Assembly (NCBI GenBank): GCA_038501785.1
Contig: JBAMJR010000065.1
Coordinates: 7,616,501-7,680,500 of the forward strand
Direction of reading: 5' to 3'
DNA: 64,000 nucleotides
Source of the DNA: Myoxocephalus aenaeus
Taxonomy: Eukaryota; Chordata; Actinopteri; Perciformes; Cottidae
The position numbers and the translations under genes are program-made. The notes beneath the pieces were generated by a model. That model had not been told where the DNA came from. It worked only from the letters and a program-made list of their open reading frames with translations, and ran no database searches. Below, piece after piece: positions 40,151-52,719 of the stretch (position 1 is the stretch's first letter; each line of letters begins with the position of its first letter).

Positions 40151-40694
40151 CTCCGCCCCCCTGCAGAGAGCTCACACTGGGATGCTCAAGTGACACAGTT
40201 TCTCATTTTCAATTGTTTGTTTCTAGTTTATTAAAGTGGGTAACAAGTAACTGCTTCAGTGTCGAGTAACAAACGGGATTTTGGGGGCCACAAAAAGGCC
40301 CTCAGAGGCCCCGAAAAGCAGTTTAGCCAATCCGAGTCTCACTGTGAGCGGTGGTCAAAGTTTTTGTGCAAAGATTTAAGCGTTTTGGTTGTTTCACGTG
40401 ACACTTCTGTTTTATTTTCTTGCTTATGTGCTCCTCTCAATGGTTTGAAGTGGGCGGGGCTTCTTTGGTAAAAGGTGATGTCGCATATGTCCGTGCACCA
40501 ATCAGACTAGGTGACATTTAAATCAAAATCAAATTATATTTTGACTCTTTTTCACAGCATTAGCACGTAAATGCAGGTTTTTAACGTCCGTTCCCGTTGC
40601 CAGTAAACAAGGAGGTCTTTTTGTTGGTTTAAATGTTGCGGTGGTTTTTCCTTTCTTTCTCTTTCTTCTTTATTTCCGACAAAGAGTCACAGAA

Positions 40695-42660
40695 GTTGAA
40701 GAGTCTTAAAACTGCATTCTCTCTCCTAACCACCAGGGGTTGACTCCTCTGGTTGTATAGAAGTCTATGCTTCATGTGTTAAAGCTGCATTCTCTCTCCT
40801 GACCACCAGGGGGCGACTCCTCTGATTGTATAGAAGTCTATGCTTCATGTGTTAAAGCTGCATTCTCTCTCCTGACCACCAGGGGGCGACTCCTCTGGTT
40901 GTATAGAAGGATATGCTTCATGTGTTAAAGCTGCATTCTCTTTCCTAACCACCAGGGGCGACTCCTCTGTTTGTATAGAAGTATATGCTTCACGTGTTAA
41001 AGCTGCATTCTCTCTCCTAACCACCAGGGGGCGACTCCTCTGGTTGTATAGAAGTACATGCTTCATGTGTTAAAGCTGCATTCTCTCTCCTAACCACCAG
41101 GGGGCGACTCCTCTGGTTGTATAGAAGTCTATGCTTCATGTGTTAAAGCTGCATTCTCTCTCCTGACCACCAGGGGGTGACTCCTCTGGTTGTATAGAAG
41201 TCTATGCTTCATGTGTTAAAGCTGCATTCTCTCTCCTGACCACCAGGGGGCGACTCCTCTGGTTGTATAGAAGTCTATGCTTCATGTGTTAAAGCTGCAT
41301 TCTCTCTCCTGACCACCAGGGGGTGACTCCTTTGGTTGTATAGAAGTATATGCTTCATGTGTTAAAGCTTCATTCTCTCTCCTGACCACCAGGGGGCGAC
41401 TCCTCTGGTTGTATAGAAGTATATGCTTCATGTGTTAAAGCTGCATTCTCTCTCCTAACCACCAGGGGGCGACTCCTCTGGTTGTATAGAAGTCTATGCT
41501 TCATGTGTTAAAGCTGCATTCTCTCTCCTGCCCACCAGGGGGCGACTCCTCTGGTTGTATAGAAGTCTATGCTTCATGTGTTAAAGCTGCATTCTCTCTC
41601 CTGACCACCAGGGGGCGACTCCTCTGGTTGTATAGAAGTATATGCTTCATGTGTTAAAGCTGCATTCTCTCTCCTGACCACCAGGGGGCGACTCCTCTGG
41701 TTGTATAGAAGTGTATGCTTCACGTGTTAAAGCTGCATTTCTCTCCTGGCCACCAGGGGGTGACTCCTTTGGTTGTATAGAAGTATATGCTTCATGTGTT
41801 AAAGCTGCATTTCTCTCCTGACCACCAGGGGGCGGCTCCTCTGGTTGTATAGAAGTATATGCTTCACGTGTTAAAGCTGCATTCTCTCTCCTGACCACCA
41901 GGGGGTGACTCCTCTGGTTGTATAGAAGTATATGCTTCATGTGTTAAAGCTGCATTCTCTCTCCTGACCACCAGGGGGCGACTCCTCTGGTTGTATAGAA
42001 GTATATGCTTCATGTGTTAAAGCTGCATTCTCTTTCCTAACCACCAGGGGCGACTCCTCTGGTTGTATAGAAGTGTATGCTTCACGTGTTAAAGCTGCAT
42101 TTCTCTCCTGGCCACCAGGGGGTGACTCCTTTGGTTGTATAGAAGTATATGCTTCATGTGTTAAAGCTGCATTTCTCTCCTGACCACCAGGGGGCGACTC
42201 CTCTGGTTGTATAGAAGTATATGCTTCACGTGTTAAAGCTGCATTCTCTCTCCTGACCACCAGGGGGCGACTCCTCTGGTTGTATAGAAGTCTATGCTTC
42301 ATGTGTTAAAGCTGCATTCTTTCTCCTGACCACCAGGGGGCGACTCCTCTGGTTGTATAGAAGTCTATGCTTCATGTGTTAAAGCTGCATTCTCTCTCCT
42401 GACCACCAGGGGGTGACTCCTCTGGTTGTATAGAAGTCTATATAAATGACTTTACTTCTCTCTTGATGTATTCCCTCAGTAAACATTGTAAACATGAGTT
42501 TATGTCTCAATCTCTAGTTTCAAGTCTTCTTCAATACAGCATGATGTTCATTTAGTAAATTATGGTCATTTAGAGTCAAACAGACCATAAAGCAGGGGAC
42601 GCTTTAGGGGCGGGGCTACAAGGTGATTGACAGGTCGCTCCATGTCAATATGGAAACTCC
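40695..42660 (+). mobile_element. Dispersed CTCF-motif satellite element, copy D (24-unit array)
   Basis: Twenty-four head-to-tail ~73-bp units (cores from about 40,731 to 42,405) followed by the shared element body in opposite orientation to copies B and C: CATTGTAAACATGAG, CAATACAGCATGATGTTC, GGGGCGGGGCTAC and GGTGATTGACAGGTC. Almost every unit holds CCACCAGGGGGCGACT or a one-base variant, close to the CTCF core. Some units share private variants (a TTTCTCTCCTGGCC unit at 41,738 and 42,099), showing block duplication. Minus-strand open frames with repeats of a Glu-Ala-Tyr-Thr-Ser-Ile-Gln type are by-products. Confidence 0.92.
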
Positions 42661-45600
42661 ATGAAGTTATTTCCCAAATAGACTAAAATGACTGATTCTG
42701 TTTATTTGCTTCCGAGACCAACGTGATTTCACCATTAATTTTCCACGCAGAGATAACTTAAAAAAAAAAGAAAAAAGATGCACACGTTTGCATTCCAGGT
42801 CCAGTTTTGGGGGGACAGTGTTTAGAGAGACGACCGACCTGGACGTTTAGAGATCCGTGGACAAGACATATAATCAACGGCGTCTGCTTCGTGCATCTAT
42901 TTCTACTTTTACACTCCGGCACGGAGGATTCCCCGCGTTTGGCAGAGCCATGACCTTAAAAAAAGCGTCCTCAGAGGGCCCCACGGGGTGGGGGGCACCC
43001 AGAGCTCACGGCTCATTGATCCGGCTCTGGTTTGGTTCTATTTATAGTGAAGCTGCACCGTACTGTAACGCTTCCCTTCTTCCTCCCACACGAAACACTC
43101 GCTATCTGGTCCTTTCGTGTCAATGTCACAGCGGGAGGAACCGAGAGGGAATCTAGGGTGTGTTGTGTGTTTATTATCTCGCCCCATGCACAGCAGAAGA
43201 GAGAGAGGGGATCCATATTGAAGATGTCGGGCGTGTGGCGGTCATGTGACTCCAGCAGTGAAGCAGACACGAACGTTTAGTTACAGGACGAGTCAGGATT
43301 AAAATGAAAACATTGAATGAGATTATCATGATTTTTCATGATATTAGATTCCCTTTGACTCCTTTCATTTAACGTGTAAACAATAACGTACACACAGCTG
43401 TATGACCCGAGCAAGAGCATGTACTTCAGTAAAAGTACTAATACACAACAATGTGAGAAGTACTGTGCCATACGTGTGAAGGTCATTCAAAACCCTAGAG
43501 AAGTCAAAGTTAATTTTATTAATTTAAAGGCATAGAAAACAGAAAATTAACTAAACAATAAAATAATAATAATAGAATATCAAAAAGGTTAATTAAATAT
43601 AATAAAACAATTTTACAAGTAATTTACCTTCAAAAGAAAAAAACAAGTTTAGTTTGTTTTCTTGTATAAAAGTACAACTCTGTAAAAATACTCAATTGCA
43701 AGTAGAAGTCCATATTACTTCAGTCAAAAAAAAAGTATTATGAGCTAAATGGAATAATTATTTCATGCAGACAGCTGCTATTATGCATGAGATTATTATG
43801 AATCATGCATTTTACTGATGTGGATGTTGGGGGCGGAGCCAAGAGTGTGAATGGAGGGAGAGAGACTGTGCAGTAAATAAGATATACATATTTAAATAAT
43901 GTGATGAGTAGTGAAATGTGTTGTTTTTTTTAAATTAAAGATACAGCCTTCATCCTGCATAAAACTCACTGTGGATGTGTTTTACCAGTTACAAGTCAAC
44001 ATGTTTATATTTATTTTTCACGGGGGAGCAGAACACTATAACATGTTTTCAGTTTTACACAATCCTATTTGTGTTTAAATATTGTCTTATCGTGTGTGTG
44101 TGTGTGTGTGTGTGTTTCTTGTCAAAGTGAGGACTATTCCAGGGATGTGCAGGAGACTGTAAATGAGTGAATGAGCAGAGAAACCCTCTGGACAAAAAGA
44201 CAAGAGAGATGAAAGACAAATAATCTCTCCCTGGAGGCGCTCCTATTTATAGGGGCTGAACGTCGCTTCACATTAAGGTCGCTGGCAGCCGTCTGCTGCC
44301 CTCTGCTGGAGAAGTACTACTATGTTAAAAAACTAAACGTTAAAGCTCCTAATCCTTCATATTTAACTTTTTTTTAAATCTTTTTATAGCAGTTACCATT
44401 CCGCATGCAGACGTTTACTCTCCACGTCTGTTTTTGTGGGATATAATTCACTTAATTGGATCATGAACTCACTTTCACAAACCCACATCGGCCCCGAAGC
44501 GATCGGTCTCCTGAAGCTCATATGATGTATGCGTATAGAAAAAAAGAATAGGAAAATGCACATTCATCTGCAGGGGAAGCGTAATCAGGCTTAAAATCAT
44601 TTAAATTGTAAATTGTACTTCAATAAAGAGATAATTAACTCAAACATGCCTCTGAAGGCTCAGTGTATAAATGGACGTTCTGAGAGATGAGCGCGCTTCA
44701 GGGGAAAGCAATGTTTTTGTGGAAGTTGAAATACATTTAATCTCCACTGTGACATGTTTACTGTAATGTGATCTGATTTTTTTAAATGTGGCACACAAAA
44801 AAACACTCCAGAACGACCACAAAAAAAACAACCTAGATACTTGTTTTTCCTTTCTTGAAAAGTTATAATAAATAATTGTCTCTCGTCCATTAGCAACGAT
44901 GCAAGTTACCTCATCATGAGGATTAAAAGGTGCACGGTTCTTTTCATGTTGAGTGCAAAAGGCCTTTTTGCATTATTGCACTTGTAATACTGAAGAATTC
45001 ATCATTCCTGGATGTACATGGCCGACATTACAGTATCAATAAGATCTTTAAAGAAGCCCCTGACTGCAGTGTGGAAGACAAAATAATGACATTTCCTCCA
45101 GTAGATTGAGCATTGATGAGCTCATATACATTGCAATTATATGCTTTCAGCCTTGTTCACCCGGAAAATTAAACAAGAATCAACTAGAACGACCTTTAAA
45201 AGTTTCAATAACTCTGATTATAAATGATAATAATCATAGAATAGAAACGCAACAGCTGTTGTTCTTTACACGAGAGATCTTCTGCTTTCCCCAGCAGTTA
45301 ATCCGACGTGATATTCACTCTAATACCTCGTCATTACTTTCACTTAATCAATGTTTAACAAGCCTCCGGTGTTGTGTGACGGAGCGAGCCTGTATCAGCT
45401 TGCAACGTCGGCATAAAGAGAGGCTTAAGTTTTAGATTTGAAGCCGAGCGCTCAAGCTGGAGGGTTCAGGACCATCGGGTTGTTTTTATTCGTCTGGTTT
45501 TCTGGTCGACTTTCCTGAGACGTGTCGTTAAAAAAAACTATGTTTTCACCCTTGAACTGGACTCTTATGACACGTCAAGTCTAATTTAAAAGCTGAGAAG

Positions 45601-46000
45601 TTTAGATCAATAATATCTATGTGATCTTAACATCTATATTCCTGACTTGTGATAATTAAAGCCACAAAAAAGGGCAGGAGGACCCTACAGGTTCAAAAAT
45701 ATGGAAGCCCATTGCCGCCAGTGAAAGAAAAAATAAAATGAAAATGTAGCTGTGATAATAATTACACTTAGCATCTAATAATTTCAACTTTTTATCTCCT
45801 AATTATGACTTACCATTTTTCTTATCACATCAAAATGTTCCTTTAATTTTTGTCTTTTATTGGCGGAAATGGGCGGAAAAGGCTCTGAAAACAAATATAA
45901 AATAAACATATTTGTTTGTGTTTCTTATTGAAGTCAGCTCAGACGATACAACAAAACAAAAGCAGAAATAAAGGATTTGGAGCCGATACTTGAAAAATAC
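42661..46000. other. Intergenic, no gene recognised
   Basis: Mostly AT-rich. It includes a short (TG)n at 44,094-44,115 and a degraded repeat-like stretch around 43,500-43,640. Open frames (for example 45,106-45,435, 109 codons) are unrecognised. Confidence 0.5.
44296..44309 (-). promoter_or_regulatory. CTCF-type motif
   Basis: The minus strand reads CCAGCAGAGGGCAG, a full match to the CTCF core consensus CCASYAGRKGGCRS. It lies outside the repeat arrays, about 3.6 kb downstream of the ormdl3 stop codon. Confidence 0.5.
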
Positions 46001-47951
46001 TGTATTTTGGTTGAAGCTGACAGAAGATCACACGTTGACAACTCCTTTGAAAAAGCACACCATCGACAAACAGAAGCCACTGTTTTACATTTTTATCAAC
46101 ATTCTGTTCAACCTTCTTTCATAAAAATTAAACTGTCCAGTAAAAAAAAAAAAAACATGATCACTTTGTGCTGTGAAATATTACATAAAGCCCTTTATGG
46201 AGACGATATCTCTTCATGATGAATACGTGAAACTCGTATTTACAAAACCATAATTCTTTGGTAGATGTTTTTTTGTTGTCTTTTGGTCAAATTATGACAA
46301 TTAATATATCAATCTGTGGAAAAGAATCAAATAACACAACTTTTTTGGGTTCAGCGATAATTAAAATAATATGAAACAGCATGAATCAGAATAATGAAAT
46401 GTCCTTTTGTCTTCCTTAAAAGATTAAACTGAAATTGTCACTTCAACTATTTCTACCAGTCAGTAATATTAATATATATATACTATGGCAACTACCAATA
46501 CTACTGCTGTAAGATGTGTGACCAACACATATTTAAAAGAAAAAAATACATTTTCAATTAAGGAAAGAAGATATTCAATCTTTGCATGTCTCTTTAAAAA
46601 CCCATCTTCCATTTTGACAACACTGAACCTAAAAAGATGCACCATATGTATTTCTTGCTAGCCAATCAGAGCAGCTCTTTCTCTTAAAGAGACAGGCGCT
46701 AAAACAGCGTCTTTCAGACAGAGGATGGATGCAGGGCATATTCAGAGAGACCGTGTGAGAAGAATAAAGTGTTTTCTGAACATCAAAGCATGTAAACATG
46801 TTCTAGTAGACGTCCCAAATACCTTTATGAACGTGAAAATGACGTACTGATTCTGAACTGCCATGGTAAACTGGTGAAATGGACACTGCAAAAAAATAAA
46901 ATAATCATACACATGCATTAGACTTGCAATAAAAAGAAAAAGTTCCCTATTGGTTTTAATACGCACAGTGACATTCTTACTCTAATAAAACAGCTTTGTG
47001 ACATAACTCAGAATCCCTTTAGCACAAGCTTCAGTACAGCTGCAGCTGCCTCGGCTCCTAAAACTGAACTTGATGCTCTTGAGAAAAGAAAAAAAAATCT
47101 GGGCGTTCACTTCGAGGCGTTTCTAATATTCTGTAACATTCATTGAAGTAAACGAGTGTGGAAAAAAAACATTCGAAAAAACACCTTTTTGAGTGTTTCA
47201 GGATTCACTCCAGGGGCTACGACGTCGGATCAGATTACACCAGGCGTACCTAATAAACTGGTAACTCGGTGTGCAGTTTCCCTGCAGGTTCCAAACTGAG
47301 ATGCAGACATACAGGGTTGAGAAACCGCTCTTAACTTAGTACCGCAGGACCTTTTGTTGAATCAGTCGAGAGCTCTTGTGCATTCTTTCCTCAGCCGGCT
47401 TCCTGTGACACACACCGGCACAACGGGACTCCAAATATGGAAACGGTCAGACGAAAATAAAGAGTTGCTGTGCTTCGCCATCTGGGCTTTCCCCCCCAGC
47501 GAGCAGAGCGCCTAAATATAGAGCCGTGTGGCTTCTGCGCGTCTCGCCTCGCAGGTCGGCCTTCACCGCGTCACGAACGTATTGTTTCTCTCCTCCGAGC
47601 ACGAGAGAGGAAGTGCAGCTGAATAAATACAGCGAGTGGATCATTACACACGAAATTACTTTTTGATTACAGCCGGGGTGAAACTGGCACGTGACGTTGT
47701 GCGACCACATCGTCCTCGCCATCATAATAATAATAATAATAGTCTCTGAGAAAAGGAGAGCGGCAAAAAACGAGCACACCTTCCCTCCGTATTCGAGGCT
47801 CGGTACCACCCGGTCAGCAGAGTCCGGAGCCAGAGAGCCTACAGATCCTCGGCCAAAAACCGGAGGCCTGATACTCTGCGTGCACTCGGTGGGTCCACGG
47901 GGGAGCGAGGAGGAGGAGGAGGAGGTGGAGGAGGTGTCCTCTTCCGCCTCG
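46001..47951 (-). other. Region downstream of ormdl3, includes its 3' UTR
   Basis: The 3' untranslated region of ormdl3 must lie here, but its end is uncertain. Reading the minus strand, an ATTAAA variant signal occurs at 46,955-46,960 (about 1 kb after the stop). A canonical AATAAA occurs only beyond this region, at 45,856-45,861. Nothing else recognisable is present. Confidence 0.35.
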
Positions 47952-48087
47952 TCAGTACTTGTTAATCCCAAAGATCCTCACGCCGTGCAGCTGGGGCAGC
48001 TTGGGGATGAGGACCGTGAGCAAGGACACCGTGTTGACCACGAAATGGGCCCGGTCGTACTTGGTGTAGAAGCTGGTGAGTATGTAC
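47952..48087 (-). CDS. ormdl3: ormdl3 exon 4 (stop codon exon)
   Basis: 136 bp after a pyrimidine-rich tract and GTGACTCAG acceptor. Its first base completes the split leucine codon 109. It encodes YILTSFYTKYDRAHFVVNTV through to GINKY and a TGA at 47,954-47,952. Confidence 0.95.
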
Positions 48088-51000
48088 CTGAGTCACAGAA
48101 GAAGAAAAGAAGAAGAAGTTATGATGAAAAGGGGGAGAAAGGAGTAACAGATTATCTTTATTCGTGTCGCCTCAAGCCGGAGGACCAGAACGAGGTCTTC
48201 AGGAAAGAAAATATTGAATTAACTGATTCAAATTAAAGCTTTTTTTAGTGTAAAAGTACTTTCTGCATCATCACTCCTCACAGCATCATTACCATATAGC
48301 ATTAGTTAGCTGGTATGTGATCACTTTAAACAGGATACTGCAATAAAAGCAAACATGAAAATTATTTAAATTCCTTTAATTAAAAGTATTTTGCCTTTAA
48401 AATGGATATAGACTAATATTACTACATCTGCACTAATAATGTAAACCTATTATTCAACCACAGCTAGTGTACATGTAGTGTATCAGTACATTGGCTCTCC
48501 AACTAATGACAATTTTATAGTGAGCGACTAAAGTTAGACTTGAGTCTGAGTCCCACAGTCGCCGCCTGCCACTGTTGACGTGAATACGAGTGAGTTTCGG
48601 ATTTCAAAAGCATTTCCGACACTAATAAACACGCCGTCACTATTTCTCGTGAGAACGTGACCAGAGGACCTCCTCACTAGGATCGGAGTACCTTCCCCCT
48701 ACATGGGAACAGTCCGAGGCCTTTCTGGTGTAAACAAGCCGCCTGAAGCCCAAATCCTGTCACGGATTTCCTCGTTTCCAGTGGACGGCACTCGCCAAAA
48801 GAATAACCACCGAAGGATGAAAGCAGCGAGAGCTGCAGTCACAGTTTCCCCTTTTAGTGTACGTGGTTATTAACACTGAATAGATTCAGAAAGCGGTTTC
48901 CTGACACAAGATGGTTGCGGCATTTCTTCCATCCTGTTGTACAGTCGCCAGAATAATATTAATCTATGTTCCTCTTTTAGTACGCAGTGATCTTTCACTC
49001 CGTGTCCTCTGAGTACCTCATAACTCGGCAGTTTCAACATGCTGAACAACGGGGGTTGCGACATTGTACATCCTGTTCCCTGAGTGAGGACATGAGATGA
49101 CAGGCTCTCTGGAGACGTCCACAGATGTGCAGCTTTTCCATCTGGTGCCTAGAGACTGACCAGCGGTGCTCCTGCTCCTGCTGCTGCGGATTGTAAAACT
49201 AAATGACTATGAGAGAGCGTGCACCTGCAAAAAGCTGCTCTCACTACAGTGTTCATGCTGAGCTGGCGAATCCACCCCGGGGAGCCAGAGTGCTTCCTGG
49301 AAACTGAAGCTCTGCGGAAAGCTGGCTGTGCTTTAAACAATGGGTGCCGATGAGTAAGACGTGGCCGCTGCGTTTTGTTTAAAAATAGTCCAAAAGATGA
49401 ACGATGTATTGCGTTGCAGAGACGTGAACTCAAATTAGCATGCTAGCCAGCTAGCCCACCGGCACCTGGAGCGCTCAGAGTCACTGCAGAGGGAACGGTT
49501 TCATAGTTTGTCTACGGGATTAAAAGGATTAAAAAAAAATAGTGTCACAACAAACAGACGGATGCTAACGTGAACTGTAGGCCGCCGCAAGACAACAGAG
49601 CAGCGAGTTGTAGCCGTCGGATCGAATTTGACGTATTATTAGTTAGAATATTGCTGTTAAATTAGATTGTATGGACCCAGTTTCAGGTAATAATGCACCT
49701 CTTATTACTTTAAACAGGCGAGGAGGCTTTACACAATGTACCTTTAACAACTCGTGAGCTTCGCTTTGAGTCGGTGGTATTCAGATTAAATTAAAGGCCA
49801 ATAAGAGAAAACTTAAAAAGCTCCAGAACATCACAATAATATCTATGATTTAGTTCCATATGTATTGCAGTAGCCTCGCGGATGTCGTCACCAACCGACT
49901 GTAAATCAATTAAAGAAAGTTCAATTGGACGATATTTTATTGTCAGCCTTCAAATTGAACTGGATGAATTTTAAATAATATACACATATTGAATAATAAA
50001 TCATTTTAAAATAAGGGCTGGATTAAAAAAAAAAAAACTATTTAACTGAACTGTCCTGCGGCTTTACATTCATTTAATTCAGGTGTGATCTGTGATGTCA
50101 ATCAAAAAAAAACACGATATCCATATTATTCTCATCTTCTTCTGTGGTTATTGAAGCCACTTGTTTCAGCTCCATTCTCTCTTTACATCGCTGTTGGACA
50201 GATGTTATGTTAGGATTCTGATCATATTCGTCTCTTTGTTTATTTTTTGCGACTTCTTTTCGGATGGGAGTGGCTACGTTCGGTTAGAGGAGTTGTGCTT
50301 CGTCTCCTATCGCTTCACATCGCTGCTTTTTAAAAATCCCCACGGTCTCTGAACGCGTGAGACGCTCTGGTCTTGAACTTCCCCCCGTGGGGATAATGAA
50401 CACATGTCCATTCTTCGTTTTAGGCTCTGGTCTCGCTCACCACGTTCCTCTTTTTGGAGAACGACAAAGAAGTCTCGACCAACGTACTTCTTTGAATAAT
50501 ACACGTGATCGAGCAACACTCCAAAATAGAGAGGCGAGTCTAAAGTACCTCAAAGTAAAAAGGTACTACTTTGCCTGAGCTAAAAAGGTAAAAACAAAAT
50601 CAGAAGAGGCAGATAGAGACCCCCACACTCGTGTATTCACATTCACATCCGTCCTTTACAAACATCTGTTCCCTCCACCCGTCACCCTCCGGAGGGCGGA
50701 GCGTCGGGACGGGAGGGGAGGAGCCACTTACAGGACGATCGGCGTGATGGTGAGGAACTTGCGCGACGCGGTGAACTGCACGCCGTAGTCCATCTGCTCC
50801 CAGTACGTCATGAGGCGGGCCTTGCCCTGGTCCGGGGTCTCGAAGGGCGTCCCCTTGACCGTGTGGAGGAGGAGGTACATGCACTGCAGCGGGGAGGCAG
50901 AAAGGAGAGCTCCGTTGGATTTCATCGAGTGTATTCTTGATTTAGAGACCCAGGAACAGCGGGTCAAGAAAGTCGAGGAAACTTAAAAACTGCATTTCTG

Positions 51001-52700
51001 CTAACTTACACAGAAGTCAATGCACAATTCAACATATTAGATAAAGAGGCCGGAATGTAAACGTGTCAGGAATCCCGTCACACAGCCGCAATCGACAGTC
51101 ACCTTTCTGTCAACCTTGAACTCAATCTTTACCGATTGTAAAATAAAAAGGTGTTTAACACAGGAGCCATGGCATGAGGATATGCCATTGAAGCATATAT
51201 ACTTGTATATTGTAAATGGTCTAGTCTTTGTTCTGTTTTATATTTCTGAATATATATTCTGTACATATTTTTATTTATTTTTATAATACATATTTTTATT
51301 TAAAAAAAAAAAAAAATTGTTGTGATGGTCATTTTTCATTTGCACACACCTCATGAAGCTTTATCTGCACTATGAAGTCATTTCTCAGTCCCATTTTTAT
51401 CATTTTGGTGAAAGGTGTGAAAGACCATATTTCTACTCAAAAAACGATAATAAAAACTTTAGTTTTAGACATTTATTTACATGTATCTAACATTTTATTC
51501 ATATATTTCACTGCTTTTGTGAACCTAAAACCTTTGGTAAACCAATTGCCATCACCTAAACAGAGTCACCACCTGAGTAAAGTTAGGTTTTTTCAAGCGA
51601 TATGAAGAATTTCCAAAAATCGAGATTCCATTTTTCAGCTTTAGTGTCATATTATAAAGTTTTTTTCTTTACACTTTTGCCTTATGACAATGGTGCCTCA
51701 TTATATAGATAGCTGAGATTGTTCTGCAATTTATGATGTAAAACATGGGTATATATCTTATATGGAAGTGCCTTAAAAGGTGAATCTAAGAAAAGTATGT
51801 CAAATCGAGAAAATCGACTGAAAATGACCTCCAGTGTCCAGTGAGTTAAAGTTGCTTAACCCCAACTGTACCCCGTGTTATTGTGTTTAAATTTGGTCGA
51901 GTATTGAGCGAGAACGCTGCAGCCAACGGCCGCTAAACGGCTGCTTTTGGCCTCCGGCAGCCTCAGATTGTTATTCTAAGCGTCTGGAAAGAAGCAGACA
52001 AGAGGAATGAAAACCTTCAGCCCGAGCCGGTCTGTTTCTTATCGTGTCACGTTGGCTTGTTGTGGGGAGATAACGGCGGTTGTCAGAGTTTGTTGCGTCG
52101 CTCTGGTTATTTAGAGATTTCAGAAGGAGACAAACGGGCCGGACGATGAGAACCAGGAGGGTCCTTTCCGTAATATTATCAGACGCTTATAATAACAACC
52201 TGAGCCTCGTCAGCGGCTTCTAGAGGAGCTACGTTGACGGTGCATAATTGCCCCGAGCGATGACATTCTTGCTCCATACGGAACCCATTTAAAAAAGCCA
52301 CAGTCCCGGTTGAAAAACACCGGAGTTACCCTTTAATACTCGGCTCTTCAGGGCCACACGGAGAGTCTGAGTCACATCTGGGCCCTTACAATTAAATGAC
52401 TAAGAGCGGTGATGCAGCACCTTCACTTCCTTTTCTTCTTAAACCTCAGCGCAGATATTTATTACCCTCTGACTCATGACTACACAAACCCTCCCCCCAC
52501 ACACACACACACACACACACACTGACCAGGTTGTGAATGAGGTTGGTGAGGGTCCAGACGGCGGGGACGCTGGCGAAGGGAACGCTGAGCAGGATGACGT
52601 GCAGCAGGCCGATGCCCAGGATGTAGGACAGCCACATGCCCCGGCTGTTCATCACCCGCGTGTTGGGGTTCACCTCGCTGTGCGCCGTGCCCACGTTCAT
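47952..52700 (-). CDS. ormdl3: ORMDL sphingolipid biosynthesis regulator 3 (three coding exons)
   Basis: ORMDL proteins are ER membrane proteins that bind serine palmitoyltransferase and restrain it when ceramide is high. The coding sequence is complete: exons 52,700-52,527, 50,883-50,732 and 48,087-47,952, giving 153 residues, the family's usual length. The start MNVGTAHSEVNPNTRVMNSR is the invariant family N-terminus, and its Asn13 is the residue known to contact ceramide. The core HTVKGTPFETPDQGKAR (about residues 65-81) and the end LPQLHGVRIFGINKY are diagnostic. Hydrophobic segments fall at about 22-46, 47-64, 93-112 and 121-138. Pro137, a reported regulatory hydroxylation site, is present. 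The TAHSEV start and KFLTITPIVL favour ORMDL3 over ORMDL1 and ORMDL2. Codon phases join cleanly. The gene is divergent from wnt3. Confidence 0.96.
48088..50731 (-). other. ormdl3: ormdl3 intron 3
   Basis: 2,644 bp with GT/AG ends. No repeat family or nested gene was recognised. A CpG-moderate part near 49,150-49,620 has no coding signal. Confidence 0.85.
50732..50883 (-). CDS. ormdl3: ormdl3 exon 3
   Basis: 152 bp between a CCCCGCTGCAG acceptor and a GTAAGT donor; it carries 50 codons plus two bases of the next. It starts Cys-Met-Tyr and contains HTVKGTPFETPD, WEQMDYG and RKFLTITPIV. The first residue is Cys59, where I recall glycine in the human protein. Confidence 0.95.
50884..52526 (-). 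other. ormdl3: ormdl3 intron 2
   Basis: 1,643 bp. The donor end is a (GT)n tract. A poly-A run lies at 51,302-51,315. No nested feature was recognised. Confidence 0.85.
52499..52522. repeat. (AC)n microsatellite at an ormdl3 splice donor
   Basis: Twelve AC units on plus, so GT units on the ormdl3 sense strand. They start four bases into the intron and overlap the last bases of the donor consensus. Confidence 0.95.
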
Positions 52701-52719
52701 GACGGCGGTTTGAACCCGG
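52527..52719 (-). CDS. ormdl3: ormdl3 exon 2 (start codon exon)
   Basis: The exon begins after a TTATCTTCCAG acceptor with 19 untranslated bases, then ATG at 52,700 and 58 full codons ending LTNLIHNL. The donor reads CTG|GTCAGT and is followed without a gap by a GT repeat. It encodes the cytosolic N-terminus and the first membrane segments. Confidence 0.95.

Larger units (their letters stand above)
38453..40694. other. Intergenic; possible regulatory block at 39.80-40.15 kb
   Basis: No exon recognised. A CTGT run lies at 39,423-39,460 and CA repeats at 39,627-39,728. The 39,800-40,150 block is repeat-free and packed with ATTAATTAGG, GCTAATTAGG, CTAAATAGC, TTTATGACTG and GAATATTCATGAGG words, the clearest conserved-enhancer look-alike in the desert. 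Confidence 0.45.

Noticed and set aside
40845..42302. Minus-strand frames of 73-121 codons with repeating peptide blocks
   Set aside because: Translation of the ~73-bp array units; frames shift with unit length and have no gene context.
47447..48236. 174-codon minus and 181-codon plus frames overlapping ormdl3 exon 4
   Set aside because: The real exon lies on the minus strand in another frame; the plus frame is antisense and the long minus frame overlaps mainly 3' UTR.
50600..50884. 94-codon His/Pro-rich minus frame
   Set aside because: Out-of-frame reading of ormdl3 exon 3.
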